From NCBI GenBank assembly GCA_003248865.1, contig QFPK01000013.1, positions 31,245 through 95,244 of the forward strand: a DNA stretch of 64,000 nt. Reading direction: 5' to 3'. Positions within the stretch are counted from its first letter, which is position 1. Every line of letters starts with the position of its first letter. The notes under the pieces are model-generated. The model made no database searches, was not told where the DNA came from, and saw only the letters and a program-made list of their open reading frames with translations. A program made the translations under genes and the position numbers. Shown here piece by piece: positions 8,886-18,277 of the stretch. This DNA comes from Sphingomonas sp. (GTDB lineage Bacteria > Pseudomonadota > Alphaproteobacteria > Sphingomonadales > Sphingomonadaceae).

Positions 8886-10141
8886 GCGAGCGTTATTCGG
8901 CGCTCGCGCTGCTGCGCCATGCGCTGTCGGGCAACCGAAACTGGCCACAGGCCTGGCGCTCGCCGGACCCGAAACCGCGCTACGACGCGATCATCGTGGG
9001 CGGCGGCGGCCACGGGCTGGCGACCGCCTATTACCTCGCGAAGCGCCACGGCCTCACGAACATCGCCGTGCTGGAGGCTGGGTGGATCGGCGGCGGCAAC
9101 ACCGGGCGCAACACCACCATCGTCCGATCGGACTATTATTGCCCCGAATCCGCCGCCTTCTTCGACCGTTCCGTAACCCTCTATGAAGGGCTCTCCCGCG
9201 AGCTGAACTTCAACATCATGTTCAGCCAGCGCAGTATGCTCACGGTGGCGCACAGCCGGGGCGAACTGGATTTCCAGCGCCGGCTGGTGAACGGCATGGC
9301 GCTGAACGGAATCGACATGGAAACCGTCAGCGCGCAAGCGGTGCGCCGCCTCGCGCCGTATCTCAACTACTCCGCCACCGCCCGCTACCCGATCATGGGC
9401 GGCATGATGCAGCGCCGCGCCGGCACCGTGCGCCATGATGCCGTGGTCTGGGGCTATGCCCGCGCGGCGGACCGGCTGGGCGTCGATATCCTGCAGAACT
9501 GCGCCGTCACCGCGATCCACCGCGATCCGCAGACCGGCGCGGTGATGGGCGTGGACACCACGCGCGGCCCCATCGCCACCGGCAAGCTGGGCCTCGCGAC
9601 CGCCGGCCATTCCACCGTGCTCGCCGACATGGCCGGAATCCGCCTTCCCCTGCGCAGCTACGCCCTGCAGGCCTTCGTGTCCGAACCGCTGAAGCCCGTG
9701 CTGGACAGGATCGTTTCCTCGGCCCAGCTCGGCATCTATGTCAGCCAGTCCGACAAGGGCGGGCTGGTGCTGGGCGGCAATGCCGACGCCTTCGCCTCCT
9801 ATGCGCAGCGCGGCAGCGTCGCGACGGCCGAAGCGGTCGCCGCCGGGCTCGTTGAGTTCATCCCCCGCTTCAGCCGGGTGCGACTGCTGCGCCAATGGGC
9901 GGGCATCGTCGATTATGCGCATGACAGTTCGCCGGTCCTCGGCCTCAGCCCGGTGCCGGGCCTCTATCTGAACTGCGGCTGGGGGGGAGGCGGCTTCAAG
10001 GCCATCCCGGCCGGCGGCGAAACGTTCGCCCACACCATCGCCACCGGCGAACCGCATCCGCTGATCCGCGCCTTCTCGCTGGATCGCTTCCGCGACCTTG
10101 CGCTGGTCGACGAAGCCGCCGCTGCCGGAATCTCGCACTGA
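8882..10141 (+). CDS. soxB: Sarcosine oxidase beta subunit
   Basis: This 419-residue flavoprotein is the beta subunit of heterotetrameric sarcosine oxidase, which oxidises sarcosine to glycine with H2O2 and formaldehyde or methylene-THF. The FAD-binding motif is DAIIVGGGGHGLATAYYL (about residues 35-52), followed by GGGNTGRNTTIVRSDY. The segment GTVRHDAVVWGYARAAD carries the histidine that covalently holds FMN in characterised enzymes. The C-terminus has GWGGGGFKAIPAGG. The ATG overlaps the Rieske stop, and the stop shares one base with the soxD start, so translation is tightly coupled. Confidence 0.95.
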   Translation: MSERYSALALLRHALSGNRNWPQAWRSPDPKPRYDAIIVGGGGHGLATAYYLAKRHGLTNIAVLEAGWIGGGNTGRNTTIVRSDYYCPESAAFFDRSVTLYEGLSRELNFNIMFSQRSMLTVAHSRGELDFQRRLVNGMALNGIDMETVSAQAVRRLAPYLNYSATARYPIMGGMMQRRAGTVRHDAVVWGYARAADRLGVDILQNCAVTAIHRDPQTGAVMGVDTTRGPIATGKLGLATAGHSTVLADMAGIRLPLRSYALQAFVSEPLKPVLDRIVSSAQLGIYVSQSDKGGLVLGGNADAFASYAQRGSVATAEAVAAGLVEFIPRFSRVRLLRQWAGIVDYAHDSSPVLGLSPVPGLYLNCGWGGGGFKAIPAGGETFAHTIATGEPHPLIRAFSLDRFRDLALVDEAAAAGISH

Positions 10142-10377
10142 TGCTGCTGATCCCCTGCCCCCACTGCGGCCCGCGCGACGAGCAGGAATTCCTGAACGGC
10201 GGCGAGGCCGACATCGCCCGCCCCGCACCCGATTGCAGCGACGAGGAGTGGACGGCCTATCTGTTCATCCGCGCCAATCCCAAGGGGCCGCTTCACGAGC
10301 GCTGGTTCCACCGCTTCGGCTGCCGCCGCTGGTTTACCCTCACGCGCGATACCGCCAGCCACGAAATCCGGCCATGA
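10141..10377 (+). CDS. soxD: Sarcosine oxidase delta subunit
   Basis: This 78-residue protein has the SoxD pattern: CPHCGPRDEQEFLNGGEA at the start, then NPKGPLHERWFHRFGCRRWFTLTRDT. The Cys/His residues (two in CPHC, His in WFH, Cys in FGC) match the structural zinc site of the family. It is a small structural subunit of the cytoplasmic SoxBDAG complex. It is coupled at both ends, sharing one base with soxB and an ATGA with soxA. Confidence 0.95.
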   Translation: MLLIPCPHCGPRDEQEFLNGGEADIARPAPDCSDEEWTAYLFIRANPKGPLHERWFHRFGCRRWFTLTRDTASHEIRP

Positions 10378-13121
10378 GCGGCTACCGCATTCCCACCCAC
10401 CCCCGCGCCACGGCCGACCCCATCCGTTTCCGCTTCGACGGCCGCGAACTGGTCGGGCGCGAAGGCGACACGCTGGCGGCCGCGCTGCTGGCCAACGGCA
10501 TCCGGCTGGTGGGGCGCAGCTTCAAATATCACCGCCCGCGCGGGATCATGGGCCATGGCTTCGCCGAGCCCAATGCACTCGTCCGCGTGGGCGACACGCC
10601 AAACCTTCCGGCCACGCTGATCCCGCTGACGCCCGGCCTCGAAGCCGTCAGCCAGAACCGCTGGCCCAATCTGGCGTTCGACATTGGCGCGCTGAACGGC
10701 CTGTTCGGCCCGCTGCTGTCGGCAGGCTTCTACTACAAAAGCTTCATCTGGCCCCGCTGGGAGCTGTTCGAGCCCTTAATCCGCCGCGCCGCGGGGCTCG
10801 GCCGCGCGCCCGATGCGCCGGATAAGGCCCGTTATGCCAGCGACACGCTTTCGACAGAGGTTCTTGTCGTGGGCGCCGGCCTCGCTGGAACCGCAGCCGC
10901 CCTTGCGGCTGCCAATGCAGGGGCAAAGGTGCTGCTGGTCGATTCCGGCGCAATCGCTCCGCCGGATCATCCCGGCATCCGCATCCTCAGCCGCACCACG
11001 GCGCTGGGCTATCATGATAACAACCTCCTCACCCTGATCGAGGAGGTCGGCGCGTCCGGCGTGCGCCAGCGACTGTGGAAAGTCCGCGCCGGCCGCGTGG
11101 TGCTGGCGACCGGCACCTTCGAGCGCCCCCTGCTGTTCCATGGCAACGACCGCCCCGGCGTGATGCTGGCGGGATCGGTGCGCCACTATCTCGAAACCCA
11201 TGGCGTCGCCCCCGGCCGCCGCGCCGTCTTCGCCGTGGCGGACGACGACGGCCTTGCCACCGCGCAGCTGGCCGCCGAAGCCGGAATCGAGATCGCCGCT
11301 CTGCTGGACCTCCGCCGGGGCGAGCGCATCCACCGCGCTATCGGCCGCAGCACAGTTCGCGCCGCCGAGATCGAGCTGGCGGATGGCCGCAAGCAGCGCA
11401 TCGCCTGCGACCTGATCGCCATGTCTGGCGGCCGCAGCCCGGCGGTGCAGCTCTTCACCCAGTCTGGCGGAAAGCTTCGCCACGAACCCGGACTCGGCGC
11501 CTTCGTGCCGGACCAGCCCGCGCGAGATGTCCGCAGCTGCGGAGCCGCACGCGGTATCTTCGACGAGCAACAGGCCCGCGCCGACGGCGCAGCTGCGGGC
11601 CTCTGGGCCGCCACGGGCACGGAGCCGCCCGCAGCACTCTACCCCACCGAACCCGCGCCAGTCCCACCCTTGCCACCAGCCGGTGACAAGGCCTTCATCG
11701 ATTTCCAGACAGACGCCACCACCGACGATTTCCGTCAAGCCGTTGCCGAAAACTACCGCTCGCCAGAGCATGTGAAGCGCTACACCGTCTGGGGCATGGG
11801 CGTGGACCAGGGCAAGCTCGGTGCAGCCAACGGCGTGGCCGCCCTCGCCGCCCTTCAAGGCATCGAGCCCGGCGCCGTCGGCACCACCAAATTCCGTCCG
11901 CCCTTCGCCCCGCTCGCCTTTGGCGCGCTCGCCACCGGCCATGGCATCGGCCGCCAGTTCCGCCGCTGGCGCCACCTGCCGGCCCACCATTGGCACGCCG
12001 CAATGGGCGCCGCGTTCGAGGATTATGGCTGGCTACGCCCCACCCATTACCCGATGGGCGCCGAAACCATCGAACAAGCCGCGCAGCGCGAGGCGCTTGC
12101 CGTGCGCACCACCTGCGGCCTGCTGGACAGCAGCTCCTACGGCAAGATCGAGTTGCAAGGCCCTCAGGCCGCCGAGTTCCTCGACCGGATCGCACTGGAC
12201 CCCATCTCCGACATGCCGGTCGGCACGATCCGCCACAGCCTCTTCCTCGACGAACTCGCCACCCCGCTCGACGATGTCGGCATCGCCCGCCTCGCAGACG
12301 ATCACTTCCTGCTCACGATCAGCAGCGATGCGAACGACCATCTGCTCGACTGGCTGGAACGCTGGCACCAGTGCGAATGGCCGCTGGATCTCCTCATCCA
12401 CGATGCCACTGCGCAATGGGCGGTCTTCACCCTCACAGGCCCAAACGCCCGCGCCGTGCTAGCTGCATCCGGCTGCGACATCCCTTTGTCCGCCGGGGAT
12501 TTCCCCCACGCCGCCATCCGCACCGGCCGGCTTGCAGGCGAACCGGTGCGCATCCAGCGCATCAGCTTCACCGGCGAAGCCAGCTATGAAGTCGCCGTCG
12601 CAGCCGATGCCGCCGAATCACTGGCCGCCCATCTGATGGTCTGCGGCCAGCCACATGGCCTCACCCCCTTCGGCCTCGACGCGCTGGACCTTCTGCGAAT
12701 CGAAAAGGGCTATTTCCACGCGGGCGTCGATACCGACAGCCGCACCCGGCCCGCAGACATCGGCTGGTCCGGCAACCCGGCCGCCAAGCCGCAGGATTAT
12801 CTGGGAAAACGCACGCTCCTCCACCCGGCCGCCGCCCGCCGGAACGCCACCCACCTCGTCAGCCTGCATCCGCTGGACCCCGCCATCACCCTCCCCATCG
12901 GCGCCCACATCATCGGAGGTTCATCTCATCCGTCGCAAGGGACCGTCACATCCAGCGGCTTCAGCCCCATGCTGAACCGCGGCCTGTCGCTGGCCCTGCT
13001 CGAAAACGGGCATCACCGCACAGGCGAGACCGTCGAAATCTGGTCCGAGGGGCAGACGTGGAAGGCGCAGGTCGCCCCCCGCTGCTCGTTCGACCGCAAT
13101 GGAGAGCGTTTGAATGTGTGA
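10374..13121 (+). CDS. soxA: Sarcosine oxidase alpha subunit
   Basis: This 915-residue subunit has an N-terminal ferredoxin-like domain (FRFDGRELVGREGDTLAAALLANG, then YHRPRGIMGHGFAEPNALV), an NAD-binding domain (VLVVGAGLAGTAAAL, about residue 165) with VVLATGTFERPLLF and NDRPGVMLA, and a C-terminal GcvT-like tetrahydrofolate-binding domain (about residues 540-915). The start overlaps the soxD stop. After the dinucleotide motif, the usual segment running from a GG motif through a conserved Trp to the next strand is much reduced, going almost straight to ILSRTTALGYHDNN. This probably explains why it is shorter than the usual roughly 950-1000 residues. Confidence 0.94.
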   Translation: MSGYRIPTHPRATADPIRFRFDGRELVGREGDTLAAALLANGIRLVGRSFKYHRPRGIMGHGFAEPNALVRVGDTPNLPATLIPLTPGLEAVSQNRWPNLAFDIGALNGLFGPLLSAGFYYKSFIWPRWELFEPLIRRAAGLGRAPDAPDKARYASDTLSTEVLVVGAGLAGTAAALAAANAGAKVLLVDSGAIAPPDHPGIRILSRTTALGYHDNNLLTLIEEVGASGVRQRLWKVRAGRVVLATGTFERPLLFHGNDRPGVMLAGSVRHYLETHGVAPGRRAVFAVADDDGLATAQLAAEAGIEIAALLDLRRGERIHRAIGRSTVRAAEIELADGRKQRIACDLIAMSGGRSPAVQLFTQSGGKLRHEPGLGAFVPDQPARDVRSCGAARGIFDEQQARADGAAAGLWAATGTEPPAALYPTEPAPVPPLPPAGDKAFIDFQTDATTDDFRQAVAENYRSPEHVKRYTVWGMGVDQGKLGAANGVAALAALQGIEPGAVGTTKFRPPFAPLAFGALATGHGIGRQFRRWRHLPAHHWHAAMGAAFEDYGWLRPTHYPMGAETIEQAAQREALAVRTTCGLLDSSSYGKIELQGPQAAEFLDRIALDPISDMPVGTIRHSLFLDELATPLDDVGIARLADDHFLLTISSDANDHLLDWLERWHQCEWPLDLLIHDATAQWAVFTLTGPNARAVLAASGCDIPLSAGDFPHAAIRTGRLAGEPVRIQRISFTGEASYEVAVAADAAESLAAHLMVCGQPHGLTPFGLDALDLLRIEKGYFHAGVDTDSRTRPADIGWSGNPAAKPQDYLGKRTLLHPAAARRNATHLVSLHPLDPAITLPIGAHIIGGSSHPSQGTVTSSGFSPMLNRGLSLALLENGHHRTGETVEIWSEGQTWKAQVAPRCSFDRNGERLNV

Positions 13122-13578
13122 CGTCCCGGCTGAAACCGCGCCAGCCTCCTCGCTGCCGCGCAGCCGCCCGCTGGACGGCGAAGCCCCGCGCCGCATCGGC
13201 GCCTGGCAGCTCGCGCCCCGCCCCCATCAGCGCATCCGGCTGGCCCGCAGCCGCGACCCCCTCGCCATTCCCGGCGCCCTCTATCGCGGCCCGGGCGAAC
13301 TGCTGCTGCTGGCCCACGACGCCGAAATCCCCGCCGCCGCCCAACTGCACGACATGAGCGCCGCCTTCTGCTGCGTCGACCTGACCGGCCCCGATCCGCT
13401 CGCGGCCATCGGCCTCGGCAACCTCGAACCGCTGGCCCCCGGCGACAGCCTCACCACCCGCCTCGCCGACATCCGCGTCACCCTCTGCGGTACGAGCGAC
13501 GGCCTGTTGCTGATCACAGAAAGCCACAGCGCGGACTGGCTCTGGAACTGGTTGTTGGCACGACTCGCGGTGGCGTAG
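13114..13578 (+). CDS. soxG: Sarcosine oxidase gamma subunit
   Basis: This 154-residue protein overlaps the end of soxA by 8 bases and completes the B-D-A-G order of heterotetrameric sarcosine oxidase. Sequence conservation in this subunit is low. The support is position, length slightly below the usual gamma subunit, and a GcvT-like end (DGLLLITESHSADWLWNWL). Gamma helps hold the complex together and has no cofactor of its own. It ends the Rieske-soxBDAG operon; the next gene begins 59 bases later without an obvious terminator between. Confidence 0.85.
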   Translation: MCDVPAETAPASSLPRSRPLDGEAPRRIGAWQLAPRPHQRIRLARSRDPLAIPGALYRGPGELLLLAHDAEIPAAAQLHDMSAAFCCVDLTGPDPLAAIGLGNLEPLAPGDSLTTRLADIRVTLCGTSDGLLLITESHSADWLWNWLLARLAVA

Positions 13579-13637
13579 GAAAAATTGCCGCCAGGCCGCC
13601 TCTTGCGGCCAGCCAGCTGATCAGCGACTCTGCGCCT

Positions 13638-15533
13638 ATGAGCACAGCCCCAACCGGCACCCTTGACGCCGCTCTGGCCCATGCTGGCCAACTACTGCGG
13701 GAGAACCCTGCGCTGGCGGAACAGCAGGCGAGGGAGATCCTGCGCGTGCTGCCGCACAGCGCGGCAGCCAAGCTGTTGCTGGGGCAGGCGTTGGCGGCTA
13801 CCGGCCAGTCCGATCTTGCAGTGCGGGCGTTGGGCGAGGCGGTGCGTGGCGCGCCGAATTCGGCAGTGGCGTGGCGGACGCTGGCGGAGCAGTTGCTGCT
13901 GCGGGGCGACGAGGCCGGATCGGATCGGGCGCAGGCGCAGGCGATCCGGGCTTCTGTGAGCGATCCGCGCCTGCGGGAGGCGGCGATTGCGCTGGCGCAG
14001 GGCAATCTGCCGGTCGCCGAGAAGTTGCTGAAGGCGCATCTGAAGGCCGACCCCACGGATGTGGCGGCGATCCGCATGCTGGCGGAACTGGCGGGGCGGA
14101 TCGGGCGCTATCCGGACGCGGAGGCGCTGCTGCGCCGTGCCATCGAGCTGGCGCCGGGGTTCGCGCCGGCGCGCTTCAATCTGGCGACCGTGCTGTATCG
14201 CGGGGGCCGCGCGGACGAGGCGCTGACAGAGCTGGACCGGCTAATCGGTGAAGAGCCTGAGAATCCGGCGTACCGCAACCTTGCGGCTGTGGCGCTGACC
14301 CGCACGGGCGATCTGGATGTGGCGCTCACCCATTTCGAGAAGGCGCTGGCACGGCAGCCGGGGCTGACCAAGGTCTGGCTCAGCTATGGCCATGCGCTGA
14401 AGACGCTGGGGCGGCAGGGCGACAGCGTCGCTGCCTATCGCCGCGCCATCGCGCTGGAGCCCGGTTTCGGCGAGGCATGGTGGAGTTTGGCCAATCTGAA
14501 GACGATACGGTTCGAGCCCGGGGACCTTGCCGCGATGGAGCGGGCGCTTGCGGACGAGCGGGTGCAGGGCGAGGACCGATTCCATCTGCATTTCGCGCTG
14601 GGCAAGGCGCTGGAGGATGCGAAGCGGTTCGAGCCCGCCTTCCGCCATTATGCCGAGGGCAACCGGCTTCGACTTGAGGCGGTGCCGCACGATCCTGCCA
14701 AGATCAGTGAGCGGGTGGCGCGCAGCATCGGCCTGTTCACGCCTGCCTTGCTGCGCAGCAAAGCAGGGCTCGGTTGCCCCGCGCCCGACCCCATTTTCAT
14801 TCTGGGCATGCCCCGCGCGGGCTCCACGCTGGTGGAGCAGATTCTTGCCAGCCACCCGCTGGTGGAGGGCACGCAGGAGCTGCCCGATATCCAGATGATG
14901 GCGACGCGGCTGGGCGGAGAGGTGGATGCCTATCCCGAACTTCTGGCCGACCTGCCGCCGGAGCGGCTGCGGGCGCTGGGCGAGGAGTATCTGGCGCGCA
15001 CCCGCCCGCAGCGCCGCACCGACCGCCCCTATTTCATCGACAAGATGCCCAACAACTGGCTGCACACCGGGTTCATCCGGCTGATCCTGCCGAATGCGAA
15101 GATCATCGATGCCCGCCGCCACCCGCTCGCCTGCTGCTTCGCCAACTTCAAGCAGCATTTCGCGCGCGGGCAGGCCTTTGCCTACAGCCTCGAGCATATG
15201 GCGCGCTATTACGCCGACTATGTCCGCCTGATGGCGCATTTCGACCATACCGCGCCGGGTGCGGTGCACCGGGTGATCTACGAGCAGATGGTGGACGACA
15301 CCGAAGCGCAGGTCCGCGCTCTGCTGAGTTATCTTGGCCTGCCCTTCGATCCCGCCTGCCTGCGCTTCCACGAAACGGAACGTGCGGTGCGCACCGCCAG
15401 TTCCGAACAGGTTCGCCGCCCGATCTACCGCGACGGGGTTGAGCAATGGCAGAATTTCGAGCCTTGGCTGGGCCCGCTGAAACAGGCGCTGGCGCCGGAA
15501 ATCGCGGCCTGGCCCGACAGCCCGAAACCCTGA
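13638..15533 (+). CDS. TPR-repeat sulfotransferase family protein
   Basis: This 631-residue protein has about eight N-terminal tetratricopeptide-like repeats (residues 1-370; motifs such as AEALLRRAIELAPGFAPARFNLA) and a C-terminal PAPS-dependent sulfotransferase domain. The 5'-phosphosulfate loop is ILGMPRAGSTLVEQILASHP (about residue 387) and a 3'-phosphate-type segment is IIDARRHPLACCFANF. In sphingomonads such genes often accompany TonB receptors, as here, but the acceptor is unknown. It may be co-transcribed with the sox operon or stand alone. Confidence 0.85.
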   Translation: MSTAPTGTLDAALAHAGQLLRENPALAEQQAREILRVLPHSAAAKLLLGQALAATGQSDLAVRALGEAVRGAPNSAVAWRTLAEQLLLRGDEAGSDRAQAQAIRASVSDPRLREAAIALAQGNLPVAEKLLKAHLKADPTDVAAIRMLAELAGRIGRYPDAEALLRRAIELAPGFAPARFNLATVLYRGGRADEALTELDRLIGEEPENPAYRNLAAVALTRTGDLDVALTHFEKALARQPGLTKVWLSYGHALKTLGRQGDSVAAYRRAIALEPGFGEAWWSLANLKTIRFEPGDLAAMERALADERVQGEDRFHLHFALGKALEDAKRFEPAFRHYAEGNRLRLEAVPHDPAKISERVARSIGLFTPALLRSKAGLGCPAPDPIFILGMPRAGSTLVEQILASHPLVEGTQELPDIQMMATRLGGEVDAYPELLADLPPERLRALGEEYLARTRPQRRTDRPYFIDKMPNNWLHTGFIRLILPNAKIIDARRHPLACCFANFKQHFARGQAFAYSLEHMARYYADYVRLMAHFDHTAPGAVHRVIYEQMVDDTEAQVRALLSYLGLPFDPACLRFHETERAVRTASSEQVRRPIYRDGVEQWQNFEPWLGPLKQALAPEIAAWPDSPKP

Positions 15534-15566
15534 TTTCGGCGCGGCTGCTGCGCTGCCGCATAACCA

Positions 15567-15582
15567 CTTGACGCCTGTCCAA
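15567..15582. promoter_or_regulatory. Operator-like palindrome 3 (TonB receptor), weakest match
   Basis: CTTGACGC-CTGTCCAA lies 78 bases upstream of the TonB receptor start. It keeps all the invariant positions of the other five sites (G4, C6, TGT at 10-12, A15) but deviates elsewhere. Its TTGACG could instead be a promoter -35 element. Confidence 0.45.
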
Positions 15583-15660
15583 TAAAGAGAGACCTTCCCC
15601 GTTCCGGATCAATCAGAGGGCGCATCAGGGACGCTCCGCCGGGGAAAGGGGTCTATTGTG

Positions 15661-18036
15661 ATGAAACGGGTATCAGCACCCTGTATCGCTCAGATTCTGC
15701 TCGCATCGACTGCACTTGGCTGGGCCTTGCCCGCTGTGGCGGACGAAGTGGCGGCCGACGATCCGGGCAATGGCGAAATCCTGGTGACGGCACGGCGCCG
15801 CACCGAAAGCCTGCAGACGGTTCCGCTCTCCATCCAGGCGCTGGGAACCGAAACGCTGCAGCAGCAGAATGTCAGTTCGTTCGACGGCTATGCCCGGCTG
15901 CTCCCCAGCCTCAGCTTCCAGTCGTTCGGGCCGGGCCAGGCGCAGATGTCCTTCCGCGGCATCACGAACGGCGGCGACGGGCTGGATGCGGGGTCTTCGC
16001 CGACCACCGGCATCTATATCGATGAAATCCCCATCACCACGATCGGCGGCAACCCCGATCTGCACATCTATGACATCTCGCGGGTGGAGGCGCTGGCGGG
16101 TCCGCAGGGCACGCTGTTCGGCGCCAGCTCCATGTCGGGCACGCTGCGCATCATCACCAACAAGCCCGATCCGACGAAGTTCGAAGCCGGCGTCGATGCC
16201 TCGCTCACCAAATATGGCAAGGGCGATGCGGGCGGCAGCCTGGAAGGCTTTGTGAACTTCCCCATCGCCGAGAATGCCGCCATCCGCCTTGTCGGTTACT
16301 ACCAGAAAGACGGCGGCTACATCGACAATCTGTACGGCGAACGCACCTTCACGCTGGACCAGCCGGATCCGGAAATCTCGAAGACGGTCAACAACGCCAA
16401 TCTTGTGAAAGACAATTTCAACCCCGTCACCAGTTATGGCGGCCGCGCGGCGCTGAAGGTGGACCTGGACGAGGATTGGACGGTCACGCCGCAGTTCATC
16501 TACCAGAAGCAGGAAGCCAAGGGCGCCTTCCTGTACGATCCCCGCGTGGGCGACCTCGCCGTCCACGACTTCAGCCCGTCGTACAACAATGACGAATGGT
16601 GGCAGGCCGCCCTCACCATCGAGGGCAAGATCGGCAACTGGGACCTCGTCTACTCGGGCGGCTACTTCAAGCGCCACCTCGAGAATGAGATCGACTACAG
16701 CTATTACACCGTCGCCTATGACACCTACGGCTATTACGCGACCTATTTCCCCGACGGCAACGGCGGCTTCCTGGACCCGACGCAGCGGCAGAAGCTGAAC
16801 TACCATTATACCAAGCACACGCAGGAAGTGCGCATCTCCTCACCCGGCGACAAGCCGCTGCGCTTCACCGCCGGCGCCTTCTATCAGCACCAGACCAACG
16901 ATATCGACGCACAATATTATATCCCGGGCATCGGATCGGTGCCGCAGGAGGGGCTGATCTGGTTCCAGCCTGTGATCGACGACACCGTCTATCTGAAGCG
17001 GCTGGACCGGGTGGACCGCGACTACGCCCTCTATGGCGAGCTCAGCTATGATATCACCCCGGACCTCACCCTGAACGGCGGCATCCGCGGCTTCATCGCC
17101 GAAAACTCGCTCGTCGGCTTCTCAGGCTTTTCGTACAACATCACCGAGACCTGCCTGCCCACTGACAACCCCGACATCCCCTGCGTGAACGTGCACGCCT
17201 ATGGCGCCACCACGCCCAAGCCCAACAAGACACGCCAAACCGGCGAGACCCACAAGATCAACATCAGCTGGCGCTTCCAGCCGGGCAAGATGGCCTATGC
17301 CACCTACTCCACCGGCTTCCGCCCCGGCGGGGTGAACCGCAACCCGGCCTATGGGGCCTATAAATCGGATTCGCTCAGCAACTTCGAACTGGGCTGGAAA
17401 ACCACCTGGCTCGACGGCACGCTGCGCTGGAACGGCGCCGTCTTCTACCAGAAGTGGAAGGACATGCAGTTCGCCCTCGCACGGCCGGGCGATTCCGGCG
17501 TCACCAGCCTCACCAACGTCGGCGGCGCGGATTCGAAGGGCATCGAATCCGATATCCTGCTGCGGCTGGGCGCAGTCGATATCAGCGGCTCCGCCAGCTA
17601 TACCGATGCCAAGCTCACAACCGACTTCTGCGAGGAAGGCGGCGACGGCAGCATCACCTGCACCCCCAAAGGCACCCGCCTGCCCATCCAGCCCAAGCTG
17701 AAGGGCAATGCGACCGTCCGCTACAACTTCCCGATCCAGTCGACGGATGCCTTCGTGCAGGGCTCCGCCCAGTTCCAGACCAGCAGCCGATCCTTCCTGC
17801 TGGATCAGGACGCAGAAACCGTGGGCTATACCGGCGGCTTCGCCACCTTCGACTTCTCCGCCGGGGCGAAGTTCAGCAACGGCATGACAGCCGAACTGTT
17901 CATCCTGAACGCGTTCGACAGACGCGGCGAACTGAGCCGCAACACCGCCTGCGCGCCTTCCTACTGCGGGCCTTTCTACCGGGCGTATCCGGTGCGGCCG
18001 CAGTTCTTCGGGATCCGGCTCGGGCAGCGGTTCTAG
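15661..18036 (+). CDS. TonB-dependent outer-membrane receptor
   Basis: This roughly 791-residue receptor has a signal peptide (ILLASTALGWALPAVADE), a plug domain opening with GEILVTARRRTESLQTVPLSIQAL, the plug motif ISRVEALAGPQGTLFGASSMSGTLRIIT (about residues 140-170), and a beta-barrel ending in aromatic Phe (RLGQRF). It takes up a large or scarce substrate across the outer membrane using TonB energy. A GTG three bases earlier is an alternative start. The operator-like site upstream and its place between the sox operon and the S9/adhC unit suggest it serves the same pathway, but no substrate can be assigned. Confidence 0.9.
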   Translation: MKRVSAPCIAQILLASTALGWALPAVADEVAADDPGNGEILVTARRRTESLQTVPLSIQALGTETLQQQNVSSFDGYARLLPSLSFQSFGPGQAQMSFRGITNGGDGLDAGSSPTTGIYIDEIPITTIGGNPDLHIYDISRVEALAGPQGTLFGASSMSGTLRIITNKPDPTKFEAGVDASLTKYGKGDAGGSLEGFVNFPIAENAAIRLVGYYQKDGGYIDNLYGERTFTLDQPDPEISKTVNNANLVKDNFNPVTSYGGRAALKVDLDEDWTVTPQFIYQKQEAKGAFLYDPRVGDLAVHDFSPSYNNDEWWQAALTIEGKIGNWDLVYSGGYFKRHLENEIDYSYYTVAYDTYGYYATYFPDGNGGFLDPTQRQKLNYHYTKHTQEVRISSPGDKPLRFTAGAFYQHQTNDIDAQYYIPGIGSVPQEGLIWFQPVIDDTVYLKRLDRVDRDYALYGELSYDITPDLTLNGGIRGFIAENSLVGFSGFSYNITETCLPTDNPDIPCVNVHAYGATTPKPNKTRQTGETHKINISWRFQPGKMAYATYSTGFRPGGVNRNPAYGAYKSDSLSNFELGWKTTWLDGTLRWNGAVFYQKWKDMQFALARPGDSGVTSLTNVGGADSKGIESDILLRLGAVDISGSASYTDAKLTTDFCEEGGDGSITCTPKGTRLPIQPKLKGNATVRYNFPIQSTDAFVQGSAQFQTSSRSFLLDQDAETVGYTGGFATFDFSAGAKFSNGMTAELFILNAFDRRGELSRNTACAPSYCGPFYRAYPVRPQFFGIRLGQRF

Positions 18037-18044
18037 ACGGGATT

Positions 18045-18266
18045 GAGGGGGCTCTGCCCCCTCAAACTCCCCCGGCAGGGAAGTGACTTCCCTGCACCCA
18101 CGAAATTGGGGTCAAATCGTCGAGGCTGTGCGGACGGCTGGATTTATTGCCTGCGGCGCCAGCGCCGCAGGCAATCAAACATCGTCACGCGCGCCACATC
18201 GGTGCAGCGCGCAACGCCAACTTAGAGGGTGCAGGGAAATCATTTCCCTGCCCGCCGGAGGCAACA
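18045..18266 (-). repeat. Dispersed hairpin element, copy 3 (reverse)
   Basis: This is the most regular copy. From left it has GAGGGGGC/GCCCCCTC (loop TCT), then GGCAGGGAAGT/ACTTCCCTGC, a perfect 14-bp central hairpin at 18146-18175 (arms ATTGCCTGCGGCGC/GCGCCGCAGGCAAT, loop CA), and the outer GCAGGGAAAT/ATTTCCCTGC hairpin followed by GCCGGAGGCAA. It is copy 1 in reverse orientation and lies between the convergent TonB receptor and S9 peptidase genes. Confidence 0.88.
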
Positions 18267-18277
18267 AACCTCCCGCC

